20,768 nucleotides of DNA, from the NCBI GenBank assembly GCA_002298545.1, contig DBKQ01000028.1:1-20768 (forward strand). Reading direction: 5' to 3'. The position numbers and the translations under genes were made by a program. The notes under the pieces are model-generated. The model searched no databases. It was given only the letters and a program-made list of their open reading frames with translations, and was not told where the DNA came from. This DNA is from Prevotella sp. UBA746. Its GTDB lineage: Bacteria; Bacteroidota; Bacteroidia; Bacteroidales; Bacteroidaceae. Below, piece by piece: positions 13,553 through 20,768 of the stretch; positions within the stretch are counted from its first letter, which is position 1, and the number at the start of each line of letters is the position of its first letter.

Positions 13553-15364
13553 TTACCAGTTACCAAGTCCAAACAAGCCTATCTCGGGGTCAGGTTCAGG
13601 TTGCCATGTTCTAACCTTGATAATAGGCTTTTGTGGATCCTCCAAGTCAACTTGCAAATAGAGATAGCCTTGGTCACCATAGTTGGTCGAATAATAGTCC
13701 TGCTTAATCTGTATGCCATACTCCTCACCATTCTTTGCCTTTCGAACGTCATTATTTGCAAACCGTATATTAACAAACTCATTGCTTCTGAAACAAGCCT
13801 CCAAGTTCTTCATATACTGTTCTTTGCTATACTGAACTCGACTGATGTGCCTCTGCATACGGAATGTTACTGACATATCCTTGCTCTGTCTGTCCGCAAC
13901 AAGTCTTTCTACCACATGACCTACAATAATGACAGCATCGTCATCAAATATTGTCTTGAGATAGTCAAGTCGCTTCAATGCGTATGCCGTTTTGTAGTTT
14001 TCAAGAAATTGCATGATAGTTTGACGAGCAATAGGAGTCCATGCGCCACGTTTCATGATGTCTTGCTTTGCCTTGCGGTCAAGGCCGAAAGCAATGCAGT
14101 CTATTTTCTGATTTTTGTCGAAAGTAAAGACTACATCTTCCACGAAGTCTTTTCTCAAACCTTTTTTGAAAGAAAAAGACATTTGTATGCTTCTTGCAAT
14201 TACATTGTCACGCAGTTGGCTGAACTGGCAATCCTTTGCATTGAGCACTCTGGCATTGCCATATCTTACAAGGCTTGTAAACATACTCCATCCATCATCT
14301 GTGAAGAGGGGACGCACAGCATCATAATCGTGCACCTTTATCGCATTGAGCACTTTGGTTAGCACAGCTCTATAAGAACCGTCATTTGAAACAGACAACA
14401 TTGTTTCATTTGCCCTTGACTTACCCAAAGCCAGTGCATAGTCTGTACTTTCTTTAGCCTTTCCTGTTTTTATGTTTACCCTTGCCGCACGTATGGATTG
14501 ACCTTTTACGACGTTCAGTACGCTTTGTATTTCCTGGTTGATGTGCGCTTGACCACGATAGGCATACTCGTAGTTGATTTGAACATTGTCAGGAACCATT
14601 CCTTTACTGAATTCCATTGTTCCACGTCCGTCTTTGGCACTACAGATATTGCTCCAGTTGCGTCCGTCAAAGTAGGTGAAGTCAAGCGTACTGACAGGCT
14701 GACCTTTATATTTGAACATCAAATCGACATTTGTGCCATCGTTACCGGTAACTTTAACACTCAAATCTTTTAGGATATTTGTAATCTGTTGTGGAAGCCA
14801 AGTCAAAGGATACATTGTTTCTCCTGTCTCATCATCTGAATAAACAACGCTTGATGGACGCTGCACAGATTTGAGCAAAGAATAAGCCCAATAATAATTT
14901 CTCAGCGCATCGTCTATCTTGCAGGCATCTTCTGCCACTTTTCCTAAGCGGATATACTCCTTTATGGTGCGAATTCGTCCTTCAAATATTTTGTTCAGTT
15001 CGCTCCGTTTGATAAATCGGCCAATATGAGCTTGGTCGGGAATATTGTCAATGACAATTCGTTCCGTATTGGTCAATGTGGCGGTAGAGTATGTCTGAAG
15101 CTTTGAAGTTGTATAACTTGCCGCATCAAGTTTCCCGTTGGTGGTACGCTCGTCTTCTGTTATTGAGAAGTCGTTGCTTACAACAACGGATATTTTACTT
15201 ATCAATGCAGCCAGCGCCTGTTGGTCGGCTTCCTCAACGGTTGCTCCCCAACCTTCTCCCGATAGATAAGTTTGGGTATTGCGTTTTACCTCATCCCAAC
15301 TTTGCGAGAAAGCTGAGATGAGGCAAAAGTTCATTGTCAGTAAAACAATTGTTCTTTTAGTCAT
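13553..15364 (-). CDS. Exported LPP20-domain protein with NTF2-like repeats
   Basis: The start is placed at ATG 15362-15364 (MTKRTIVLLTMNFCLISAFS), which gives a signal peptide and 603 residues. The upstream in-frame ATG at 15499 lies deep inside the preceding gene. Residues about 33-62 (YLSGEGWGATVEEADQQAL, then a hydrophobic/charged helix) resemble the LPP20 lipoprotein domain, here without a lipobox cysteine. Two later segments, from about 331 (RAVLTKVLNAIKVHDYDAV) and from about 446 (ARQTIMQFLENYKTAYALKR), look like NTF2/SnoaL-type helix-then-beta modules, usually non-enzymatic binding folds. The ATG overlaps the previous stop by 8 nt (ATGACTAA), implying translational coupling. It probably acts in the periplasm; no function is known. 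Confidence 0.68.
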   Translation of the reverse strand: MTKRTIVLLTMNFCLISAFSQSWDEVKRNTQTYLSGEGWGATVEEADQQALAALISKISVVVSNDFSITEDERTTNGKLDAASYTTSKLQTYSTATLTNTERIVIDNIPDQAHIGRFIKRSELNKIFEGRIRTIKEYIRLGKVAEDACKIDDALRNYYWAYSLLKSVQRPSSVVYSDDETGETMYPLTWLPQQITNILKDLSVKVTGNDGTNVDLMFKYKGQPVSTLDFTYFDGRNWSNICSAKDGRGTMEFSKGMVPDNVQINYEYAYRGQAHINQEIQSVLNVVKGQSIRAARVNIKTGKAKESTDYALALGKSRANETMLSVSNDGSYRAVLTKVLNAIKVHDYDAVRPLFTDDGWSMFTSLVRYGNARVLNAKDCQFSQLRDNVIARSIQMSFSFKKGLRKDFVEDVVFTFDKNQKIDCIAFGLDRKAKQDIMKRGAWTPIARQTIMQFLENYKTAYALKRLDYLKTIFDDDAVIIVGHVVERLVADRQSKDMSVTFRMQRHISRVQYSKEQYMKNLEACFRSNEFVNIRFANNDVRKAKNGEEYGIQIKQDYYSTNYGDQGYLYLQVDLEDPQKPIIKVRTWQPEPDPEIGLFGLGNW

Positions 15365-16016
15365 TGGCGGATGTAGAAACGGTTTCTGGTTTGAATCCTT
15401 TGCGAACAAAGTCGCTAACCTTCTTAGCATATTTCTGAGCGGCAGCACTTTCTTTAGCGGCATTCTCGTAAGCACGGATTCTTGCTCGAGTGGCAGCACT
15501 TTCGCTTACTACAAAAAATGTCTGCATCTCGTAACTTCCGTCCTTGTTACTGCGGATAACGGAGAAAGACTCTTGCAACTCGCCGTTGAGTTCCTTTTGT
15601 ACAAGGCTCTCGTAGGCTGCATAGAAATGGTCAAACTCACCTGATACATCATCTCCATTTCCAGCAATATCACTCACAATGCGCCCTTTCAACTGGCGAC
15701 CGGCCTGTTGGGCATAGATGTTACAAGCATTGTTGATGCAAGTCTGATGTCCAACGTTCTTTGACTTGAACTTGGAACAGGTTCCTACTATTTCGTAGGC
15801 TTCTTCTCCCTCTTTGCTGAGCTTACCATAATGGTTGAGAAGGGCTACATCAAGAGAGCGCGACGAACCATAAAGCGTCCAGCCTCCCTTCTTGAATTCC
15901 TTCATCTTCACCTTGTACTCTTTCTTCAAGGCTTTGTTCAGTGCCTTGTTGTTTTGGGCATTCAATGCTGGCAATACCATGCAGAGTGCCATGAAAAGCA
16001 TGATAATCTTTTTCAT
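15357..16016 (-). CDS. Small exported LPP20-like protein
   Basis: This 219-residue protein has a signal peptide (MKKIIMLFMALCMVLPALNAQ), then a basic helical stretch (KALKKEYKVKMKEFKKGGW). Its core, ACNIYAQQAGRQLKGRIVSD with the strand YEMQTFFVVSES, resembles LPP20-type periplasmic proteins. Two cysteines in CSKFKSKNVGHQTCINNAC are close in sequence to a third, so a disulfide is possible. The C-terminus is an alanine-rich helix. It lies between the HEPN-like gene (4-nt gap) and the larger LPP20-like gene (8-nt overlap). The family match is weak and no biochemical role can be given. Confidence 0.6.
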   Translation of the reverse strand: MKKIIMLFMALCMVLPALNAQNNKALNKALKKEYKVKMKEFKKGGWTLYGSSRSLDVALLNHYGKLSKEGEEAYEIVGTCSKFKSKNVGHQTCINNACNIYAQQAGRQLKGRIVSDIAGNGDDVSGEFDHFYAAYESLVQKELNGELQESFSVIRSNKDGSYEMQTFFVVSESAATRARIRAYENAAKESAAAQKYAKKVSDFVRKGFKPETVSTSAND

Positions 16017-16020
16017 AAAT

Positions 16021-16686
16021 TTACGATTTTTCGTTTGATATTATTGATAAATCATATAGTCCATCAAAGAATTTATATAGTTGTAGGAATCTTTCTCGCA
16101 ATATCTTTATATCTACCAGCATACATACCATGCCGGTATTGTGCTTTTCACATCGTTTATTCAGTTTCCTGGGATATCTAAATGCTGTCGCCATAGGGTC
16201 AAATGCGTCTATCTCCACAAGCAACTTTTCCACGGTTTCAATCTGTTCGTCATTCGACTTTTCCTCTATTATTTCTTTGACCTTTTCCCATGATTTCATC
16301 AAAGTGTGTCCGTTACCGCTAAATTCTATTCCATAATTGGACAATATAAGCTTCATAATGATTTCCAGATACATTCTAAGGCAAAACAATGCGGGATAAA
16401 CGTAGCTGTCTTTTTTGAGATAATTCTTGCTATACTCCACTGTATTCAGCAGAAATACAGCTGTGCTTGCATATCCTTGTTCGAAATATATGTCATTTGC
16501 TGACGACATGACAAGTTTAGGGTCATTGAGATTTTTTGACTCAACGAACAACTTGTCCCCTTTTTTCAGCGGAGAACTATACATTGACAATTCCTCAACA
16601 TCTTTTTGGGACAACCGAAAGATGCTTGCAAGCACCTGCTTCTTGTATTGCTTGCGCAGTTTTCTGACACATTTCTTCATAATCAT
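16021..16686 (-). CDS. Soluble HEPN-like helical protein
   Basis: This 221-residue all-helical protein has no signal peptide, so it is the only apparently cytoplasmic product of the operon. The block YPALFCLRMYLEIIMKLIL (97-115), then GHTLMKSWEKVKEII (126-140) and FDPMATAFRYPRK (152-164), follows the pattern of a bacterial HEPN-like family (R-x-Y-x-E helix, then H-x-L, then FRYP). HEPN domains are often RNases or substrate-binding helical bundles, but the canonical R-x4-6-H RNase motif is not evident, so activity is doubtful. Its ATG overlaps the stop of the SUMF1 lipoprotein gene by one base (TAATG). A second ATG two codons later (16680) is also possible. Confidence 0.55.
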   Translation of the reverse strand: MIMKKCVRKLRKQYKKQVLASIFRLSQKDVEELSMYSSPLKKGDKLFVESKNLNDPKLVMSSANDIYFEQGYASTAVFLLNTVEYSKNYLKKDSYVYPALFCLRMYLEIIMKLILSNYGIEFSGNGHTLMKSWEKVKEIIEEKSNDEQIETVEKLLVEIDAFDPMATAFRYPRKLNKRCEKHNTGMVCMLVDIKILRERFLQLYKFFDGLYDLSIISNEKS

Positions 16687-18092
16687 TATTTACAAGTTAA
16701 TAACAGACGAAAGCCGACACCTTTTGCGTAACAACCACTTGATGTATAAGAGGTGCTTCTAAAATCAAACTCTTCTTTAAGGCATGAGTTGGTACTAACA
16801 TTTGAAGTTTTCTCAATATTCGACACATTGCTGCAATAACCTCCTCCATAAATATACGGATAGTAGCCGTCGTAGAGTGTACTTACAAATTCTCCGACAT
16901 TTCCACTCATATCATATATGCCAAGTTCATTAGGAGCTTTAGTCTTGACTGTTTGTTTTGAAGAGCAGTTGGCAGCATACCAGGCAACATCTTCTGGAGT
17001 ATTACTTCCTGCATAGGTATAATTTTGAGATTTGTTTCCTCCTTTAGCTGCATATTTCCATTGGTCAGCAGACGGCAATGAGAAATTCAGTTTCGTTTCA
17101 TTATTCAAATTTTTTATAAATGATGTAATATTTGAATACGAAATATTATCTATTGGCAATTGTGATGTGGATGCTGTTCCATTGACAGAATTATACAATG
17201 CTTCTGTTGTTTCTGTTTCTGCTATTAAAAAGAAACCACCGCTATATCCTGCAACAGGTATCATTTTAAACTCTACACCACTTGCCTTGACATACAATCC
17301 GCTACGCCAATTATTGTGTGAAGACTCCGATGGTATAGCCATATACCCGCTTTCGCCCACATTAAACATGCTGCTTGTGCATGTACGTGTAAATGCATTA
17401 TCTGAGCCGACAAGACCAAGGTTTCTATCATTGTCTGTAAAGTAACCATATATATAAGGTGTACTTCCATTTGATGCCACGGTTGATGTAATCATAGCAT
17501 TTGATGTGGAGAATTTATTAATGGCAGGCGAAAACGCAGTATAGACAGAAATTCCTGTCGTATATATCTTCTCTCCTGATTTGCCAGTAAAACGAATACG
17601 ACCTGTCTTTGGAGACAATGTGGCAGTAACGGTCAATGAGCCGTCACTATAAGCATACGTGGCATTCAAGTCCTCATAAATTTCTGAATTTGAATTCAAC
17701 GAGACCAAAGAAGAACTGGAGAACGTGGCGTTGACAAAATAGCGTGCCTCACACTTCAGATTACTGTCTGTTGCCAGGTTTCCGTCATAGCTGACCGACC
17801 AACCAGAAGCACTGCTATAGGTAGCTTCGCCAGGAACAAGGGTCGTGCCATTGTAGAATGTGATATAAATCTTGTCTCCATCATTCCATGAAGAATTGGT
17901 TGCTCTTGTCTGAATTTTAGTCTTGTTTGAACCTTGTTGGTCGAAGCCGACGACTCTACCCACAAATTTCATTTTGACAGTTTGCTTGCCATTTTGATTC
18001 TCGATTTCTGACAAATCATCAGAAGAGCATGAGCCCAAAGCCAATACAGCAACTACAGCCATGAGCATTTGAATAATGCGTACCTGTTTCAT
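16686..18092 (-). CDS. Lipoprotein with fimbrillin-like N-region and C-terminal SUMF1 (FGE-like) domain
   Basis: This 468-residue lipoprotein has a signal peptide and lipobox ALGSC, with Cys22 the lipidated residue. Residues about 40-290 look like a Bacteroidales fimbrillin-like module (SSWNDGDKIYITFYNG, ATLSPKTGRIRFTG). Residues about 340-468 match the formylglycine-generating-enzyme/SUMF1 fold: LPSADQWKYAAKGG, TYAGSNTPEDVAWYAAN, APNELGIYDMSGNVGEFVS and the terminal GVGFRLLLTCK. The cysteine that follows GFR in active FGE is a leucine here, so it is probably a non-catalytic binding domain, as in many Bacteroidota surface proteins. It may have an assembly or adhesin role. It has a purine-rich leader (AAAGAT) and ends in TAATG with the next gene. 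Confidence 0.8.
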   Translation of the reverse strand: MKQVRIIQMLMAVVAVLALGSCSSDDLSEIENQNGKQTVKMKFVGRVVGFDQQGSNKTKIQTRATNSSWNDGDKIYITFYNGTTLVPGEATYSSASGWSVSYDGNLATDSNLKCEARYFVNATFSSSSLVSLNSNSEIYEDLNATYAYSDGSLTVTATLSPKTGRIRFTGKSGEKIYTTGISVYTAFSPAINKFSTSNAMITSTVASNGSTPYIYGYFTDNDRNLGLVGSDNAFTRTCTSSMFNVGESGYMAIPSESSHNNWRSGLYVKASGVEFKMIPVAGYSGGFFLIAETETTEALYNSVNGTASTSQLPIDNISYSNITSFIKNLNNETKLNFSLPSADQWKYAAKGGNKSQNYTYAGSNTPEDVAWYAANCSSKQTVKTKAPNELGIYDMSGNVGEFVSTLYDGYYPYIYGGGYCSNVSNIEKTSNVSTNSCLKEEFDFRSTSYTSSGCYAKGVGFRLLLTCK

Positions 18093-18121
18093 ATCTTTAT
18101 CTTTTTATGTTTCAACTATTA

Positions 18122-18182
18122 TCAATTCCAGTTACTATCGTTTGTAAAGTTGTTCTTTGGCATAGTTCTAGATGAATTTGCT
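18122..18182 (-). pseudogene. Frame-shifted last repeat of the BACON lipoprotein
   Basis: Downstream of the TAA at 18183-18185, another minus-strand frame reads ANSSRTMPKNNFTNDSNWN and then TGA at 18122-18124. This aligns with the preceding repeat (NSSAKVTINGFKTD plus DTNWD). The DNA distance between the last two D codons is 61 rather than 63 nt, consistent with a 2-nt loss or 1-nt gain near 18183. Restored, the protein would gain about 20 residues and end 29 nt before the next ATG. Confidence 0.6.
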
Positions 18183-20360
18183 TTAATCGAGACTTTGGTC
18201 TGTTTTAAACCCATTTATCGTCACCTTGGCACTTGAATTGGTGGAACTATCCCAATTTGTATCTGTCTTAAAACCTACCACAGACAACTTAGTACCACTT
18301 TGGCTACTCGTGTCATAATTGGTATCGCTCCCATAACCAGTTATAGTCAGACTACCTGTCGAAGAACCATTACTGTCATAATCTTTGTCTTCCTCGAAAT
18401 CTTTACGCAAGAATGTTCCTCCATAGTTTAATTGAGTGACAGTCAACGTGACAGAATAAGAACCTTCCCGTAAATCAGTCAAAGAAATTGTAATCTTACC
18501 GATACGGGCATCCTTTGTGTCATTTTCTGATGCTGTGACTGTAAATGAATCTCCGTTTCTTGATATTGACAACCAATTGTCAGAACAGTTTATAGAGTAA
18601 GTTCCGTCTGTGGATATGGTCACAGAATTTGACGTTCCTCCCTTGGAATAGAACAGCAATTCACTGGCATCCACAGTCAAATATCGTGCTTTTTGGGACA
18701 CAAGGATATTCACACTCCTACCCAAAGCATCAAAATATACATTTGCTGAACGGTTGTTGACGGAAGCATTATCCGAAGCGGTAACTTTTACGGTAGCATT
18801 GTCTGTGCCGTTAGTCGGAGAAACGGACAGCCAGTTGGCCGTATCATCTTTTCTTGCAGACCATGGCGCATTAGTTGTCAAAGATACCTCAAGTTCACCA
18901 CCTTTACTTGTAAAATCAAGCAAACTATTGTCTATCGTAAAATATTTACCTTTTTGGACTATGGCTACTGTTGCTGAAGCATCACCCATCATGATGTTTA
19001 CCCAACCGCTTCTTTCTCCATTCGTAGAGTTCTCTTGAACGGTGATTGTCAAAGTGGAATTTCCTGTAGCCGTCTCTGGCGAAACCTTAATCCAGTCTGC
19101 ACTACTGTATGCACGCCAAGTTCCATCGGTGGCAATGGAAATTGTTTGCGATTCTTCCTTGTCGTTAAATGTCAATGTCGTGACAGCCACATCGAAAGTT
19201 TTGCCTTTCTGATGCACCTTAACTGTAGCCATTGCACTTAAACCTGGTTGAGAAACGACAAACTCACCATTCCTCTCTGTTGTATTGGGATTGTCTTCGA
19301 CTGTGACTTTTATTGTAGAATTCCCAGTTCCGCTTGTCTTGTCCACTTTTACCCATGAAGGAACAGACGACACCTGCCATGAAGTATTACTATTGACTTG
19401 GATTGTTTGTGTTCCAGATGATGCCTCGAAATCATATTGTGGTCTGTCTATCTCAATATAAATACCTCGCTGTTTGATAGGAATTTGTATTCTTTCTTCT
19501 GAACCTATGGAAAGAATTACATATCCAGTCCGCTCATCAACGGAAGTGTTTGGGGATACGGAAATTTTTATGGATGACGTACCAGCTTCTCCACTTTCTG
19601 GTGTTACATTAATCCAACTATAAGATGTGGATGCAGTCCATTTTGATTCGGAAGTCACTTCAATATTAACCTCTCCTGCTGTATTCTCGAATGTCAAAGT
19701 CTCTGTAGATGCATTGATAGAAGCTGGAGCTTGAGTTACAATTATCTTGTTGTTTGCCTGACCTATTCCATTATACAAAAATTGTATTGTAGCTGTGCGA
19801 TATTGACTTGATTCGTTTGCCGTAGCATTGAGAACAAAACTATTGTCCTTTTGGGATAGTGTAAGCCAATCAGCATCATTTGTCACCATATAAGAACAGT
19901 TTGATGTTACGTCAAATGTTGATGTACAAGCGGTTCCTTTTAATGTAATGTTTGATTGAGACACATTAATATAAGGTGTTGCAGCAGCTTGCGACACGGA
20001 AATGCCCTTTTCATAATTCCAATCGCTGACATCTGCTTTTATATAAAACACACCAGTTCTTGCCGCATTGGCATCTTTGTTCTCGGATGCACTGACATCT
20101 ATATTTGAGCTACTCTGACCGTTTGCAGCAGAAATAGACACCCAATCTATGGCATTGTCAACTTTCCAAGGTGTTTCCATCGTCTCAATGTCCACACTTT
20201 GGCTTGATGTCTGATTGGCGGAAAACGACAGTGACGTAGGAGATACCCTAAGGTATCTTGGAGTCAATGTAGGCTTTAATCCCAATTCATACGAATATTT
20301 GTCTGAACACCCAGCAAATACGGTGCATACTAACAATATGTATAATTCTATATGTCTCAT
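18183..20360 (-). CDS. Seven-BACON-domain surface lipoprotein with DxNxD C-terminal repeats (probable frameshift at 3' end)
   Basis: The start is ATG 20358-20360 (MRHIELYILL), one base after the preceding stop; the frame continues only to a TTG at 20372. Signal peptide and lipobox VFAGC give lipidated Cys18. Seven beta-sandwich modules of 83-90 residues follow, at about 35-125, 129-211, 213-297, 299-385, 387-471, 472-557 and 558-644. Each has the BACON pattern of an opening strand, an aromatic W-(L/I/V)-x-V near the middle, an R-x-G-type turn and a closing V-x-Q. BACON domains bind carbohydrate or mucin in some proteins, or act as spacers. The tail repeats a 21-residue unit with DKDYD (658), DTNYD (679), DTNWD (700) and DQSLD (721). 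A matching fifth unit lies past the stop in another frame and ends at 18122. Confidence 0.85.
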   Translation of the reverse strand: MRHIELYILLVCTVFAGCSDKYSYELGLKPTLTPRYLRVSPTSLSFSANQTSSQSVDIETMETPWKVDNAIDWVSISAANGQSSSNIDVSASENKDANAARTGVFYIKADVSDWNYEKGISVSQAAATPYINVSQSNITLKGTACTSTFDVTSNCSYMVTNDADWLTLSQKDNSFVLNATANESSQYRTATIQFLYNGIGQANNKIIVTQAPASINASTETLTFENTAGEVNIEVTSESKWTASTSYSWINVTPESGEAGTSSIKISVSPNTSVDERTGYVILSIGSEERIQIPIKQRGIYIEIDRPQYDFEASSGTQTIQVNSNTSWQVSSVPSWVKVDKTSGTGNSTIKVTVEDNPNTTERNGEFVVSQPGLSAMATVKVHQKGKTFDVAVTTLTFNDKEESQTISIATDGTWRAYSSADWIKVSPETATGNSTLTITVQENSTNGERSGWVNIMMGDASATVAIVQKGKYFTIDNSLLDFTSKGGELEVSLTTNAPWSARKDDTANWLSVSPTNGTDNATVKVTASDNASVNNRSANVYFDALGRSVNILVSQKARYLTVDASELLFYSKGGTSNSVTISTDGTYSINCSDNWLSISRNGDSFTVTASENDTKDARIGKITISLTDLREGSYSVTLTVTQLNYGGTFLRKDFEEDKDYDSNGSSTGSLTITGYGSDTNYDTSSQSGTKLSVVGFKTDTNWDSSTNSSAKVTINGFKTDQSLD

Positions 20361-20361
20361 C

Positions 20362-20768
20362 TTAAAACGCAACCATTAATCCAAATTTCACATTAAAACC
20401 TTGTCCCCAATTCTTGATTTTTGAAGACACTGCTTCCAACTCTTTATAACCATTGGATTTTCCAACTCCAAAAGAATACTCAGGAGACAAGCTCACTCCA
20501 AAGTGATTGGTAATAATAGCCGAAATGCGTGCTCCCAAAAGTGCACTCGTCACATTGCTTCCATTGGCAGGTGTAACATTGCTATTCTCTTGCATTGATT
20601 CTTTCAGACTCAGATGATTGATTCCCACTTGTGGAGTAATTCTAAATCTTGTTCCTGCAGCTATTCCGTATCCGACTTTACCGCTTATCAAAAGTTCCGG
20701 GTGATAGACAGTCGAAACAGGCTTCGTGTCATTTCCACTCCAATAAATGGTTTCACTGTTTCCTGTCT
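20362..20768 (-). CDS. Outer-membrane beta-barrel-like protein (5' end outside the window)
   Basis: The minus-strand frame is open from the right edge to TAA at 20362-20364, giving about 134 residues. Alternating hydrophobic/polar strands separated by turns (LLISGKVGYGIAAGTRFRIT, PQVGINHLSLKES, ALLGARISAIITNHFGVSLS, GFNVKFGLMVAF) and a C-terminal phenylalanine fit the last strands of a small outer-membrane beta-barrel. No start or signal peptide is visible because the gene is truncated. It is the most upstream visible gene of the operon and ends one base before the BACON lipoprotein ATG. It could be the membrane anchor or pore for the exported proteins that follow. Confidence 0.65.
   Translation of the reverse strand, partial: TGNSETIYWSGNDTKPVSTVYHPELLISGKVGYGIAAGTRFRITPQVGINHLSLKESMQENSNVTPANGSNVTSALLGARISAIITNHFGVSLSPEYSFGVGKSNGYKELEAVSSKIKNWGQGFNVKFGLMVAF

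Overview
The window looks like a chromosome segment from a Bacteroidales bacterium, most likely Prevotella or a close relative. The evidence is TAnnTTTG-type -7 promoter elements, weak Shine-Dalgarno signals, and protein families typical of that order: BACON-domain lipoproteins, a fimbrillin-like/SUMF1 lipoprotein, Bacteroidota-type FabI, a secreted PepC-like peptidase, and a remnant of the multicopy AAA-ATPase/DUF4143 family. The genus is inferred from general resemblance and was not tested.

Region 1 (1-5.4 kb) holds mostly single genes. They are the 3' end of a probable AAA-ATPase/PD-(D/E)XK protein, a secreted C1B cysteine aminopeptidase, an AraC regulator fused in frame to a NifX/NifB-type domain, a divergent small ABM-fold-like protein, a hexapeptide acetyltransferase, a collapsed AAA-ATPase pseudogene behind a duplicated palindrome, and an Ogt-type DNA methyltransferase.

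Region 2 (5.3-7.4 kb) is rich in noncoding structure around fabI. It contains a palindromic MITE-like element with 20-bp terminal inverted repeats, a 22-bp tandem array whose junctions form hairpins, a 9-bp minisatellite, and a G/C-rich extragenic palindrome that supplies the 3' end of the next gene.

Region 3 (7.4-11.75 kb) contains a two-gene operon of an ABC-type ATPase followed by a DUF4435 (TOPRIM-like) protein. This is the gene order and composition of the PARIS anti-phage system (AriA/AriB) or a relative of it. Divergent from it are an EamA-family and a MATE-family transporter.

Region 4 (12.1 kb to the right edge) is a tightly packed minus-strand operon of at least seven genes. In transcription order they are an outer-membrane beta-barrel-like protein, a seven-BACON lipoprotein with a periodic DxNxD tail (broken by an apparent frameshift), a fimbrillin-like/SUMF1 lipoprotein, a soluble HEPN-like protein, two LPP20-like exported proteins, and an exported transglutaminase-like protein with an intact Cys-His-Asp triad. 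I do not know this combination as a named system. It is the best candidate here for an undescribed cell-envelope machine, and it looks more A/T-rich than the genes to its left.
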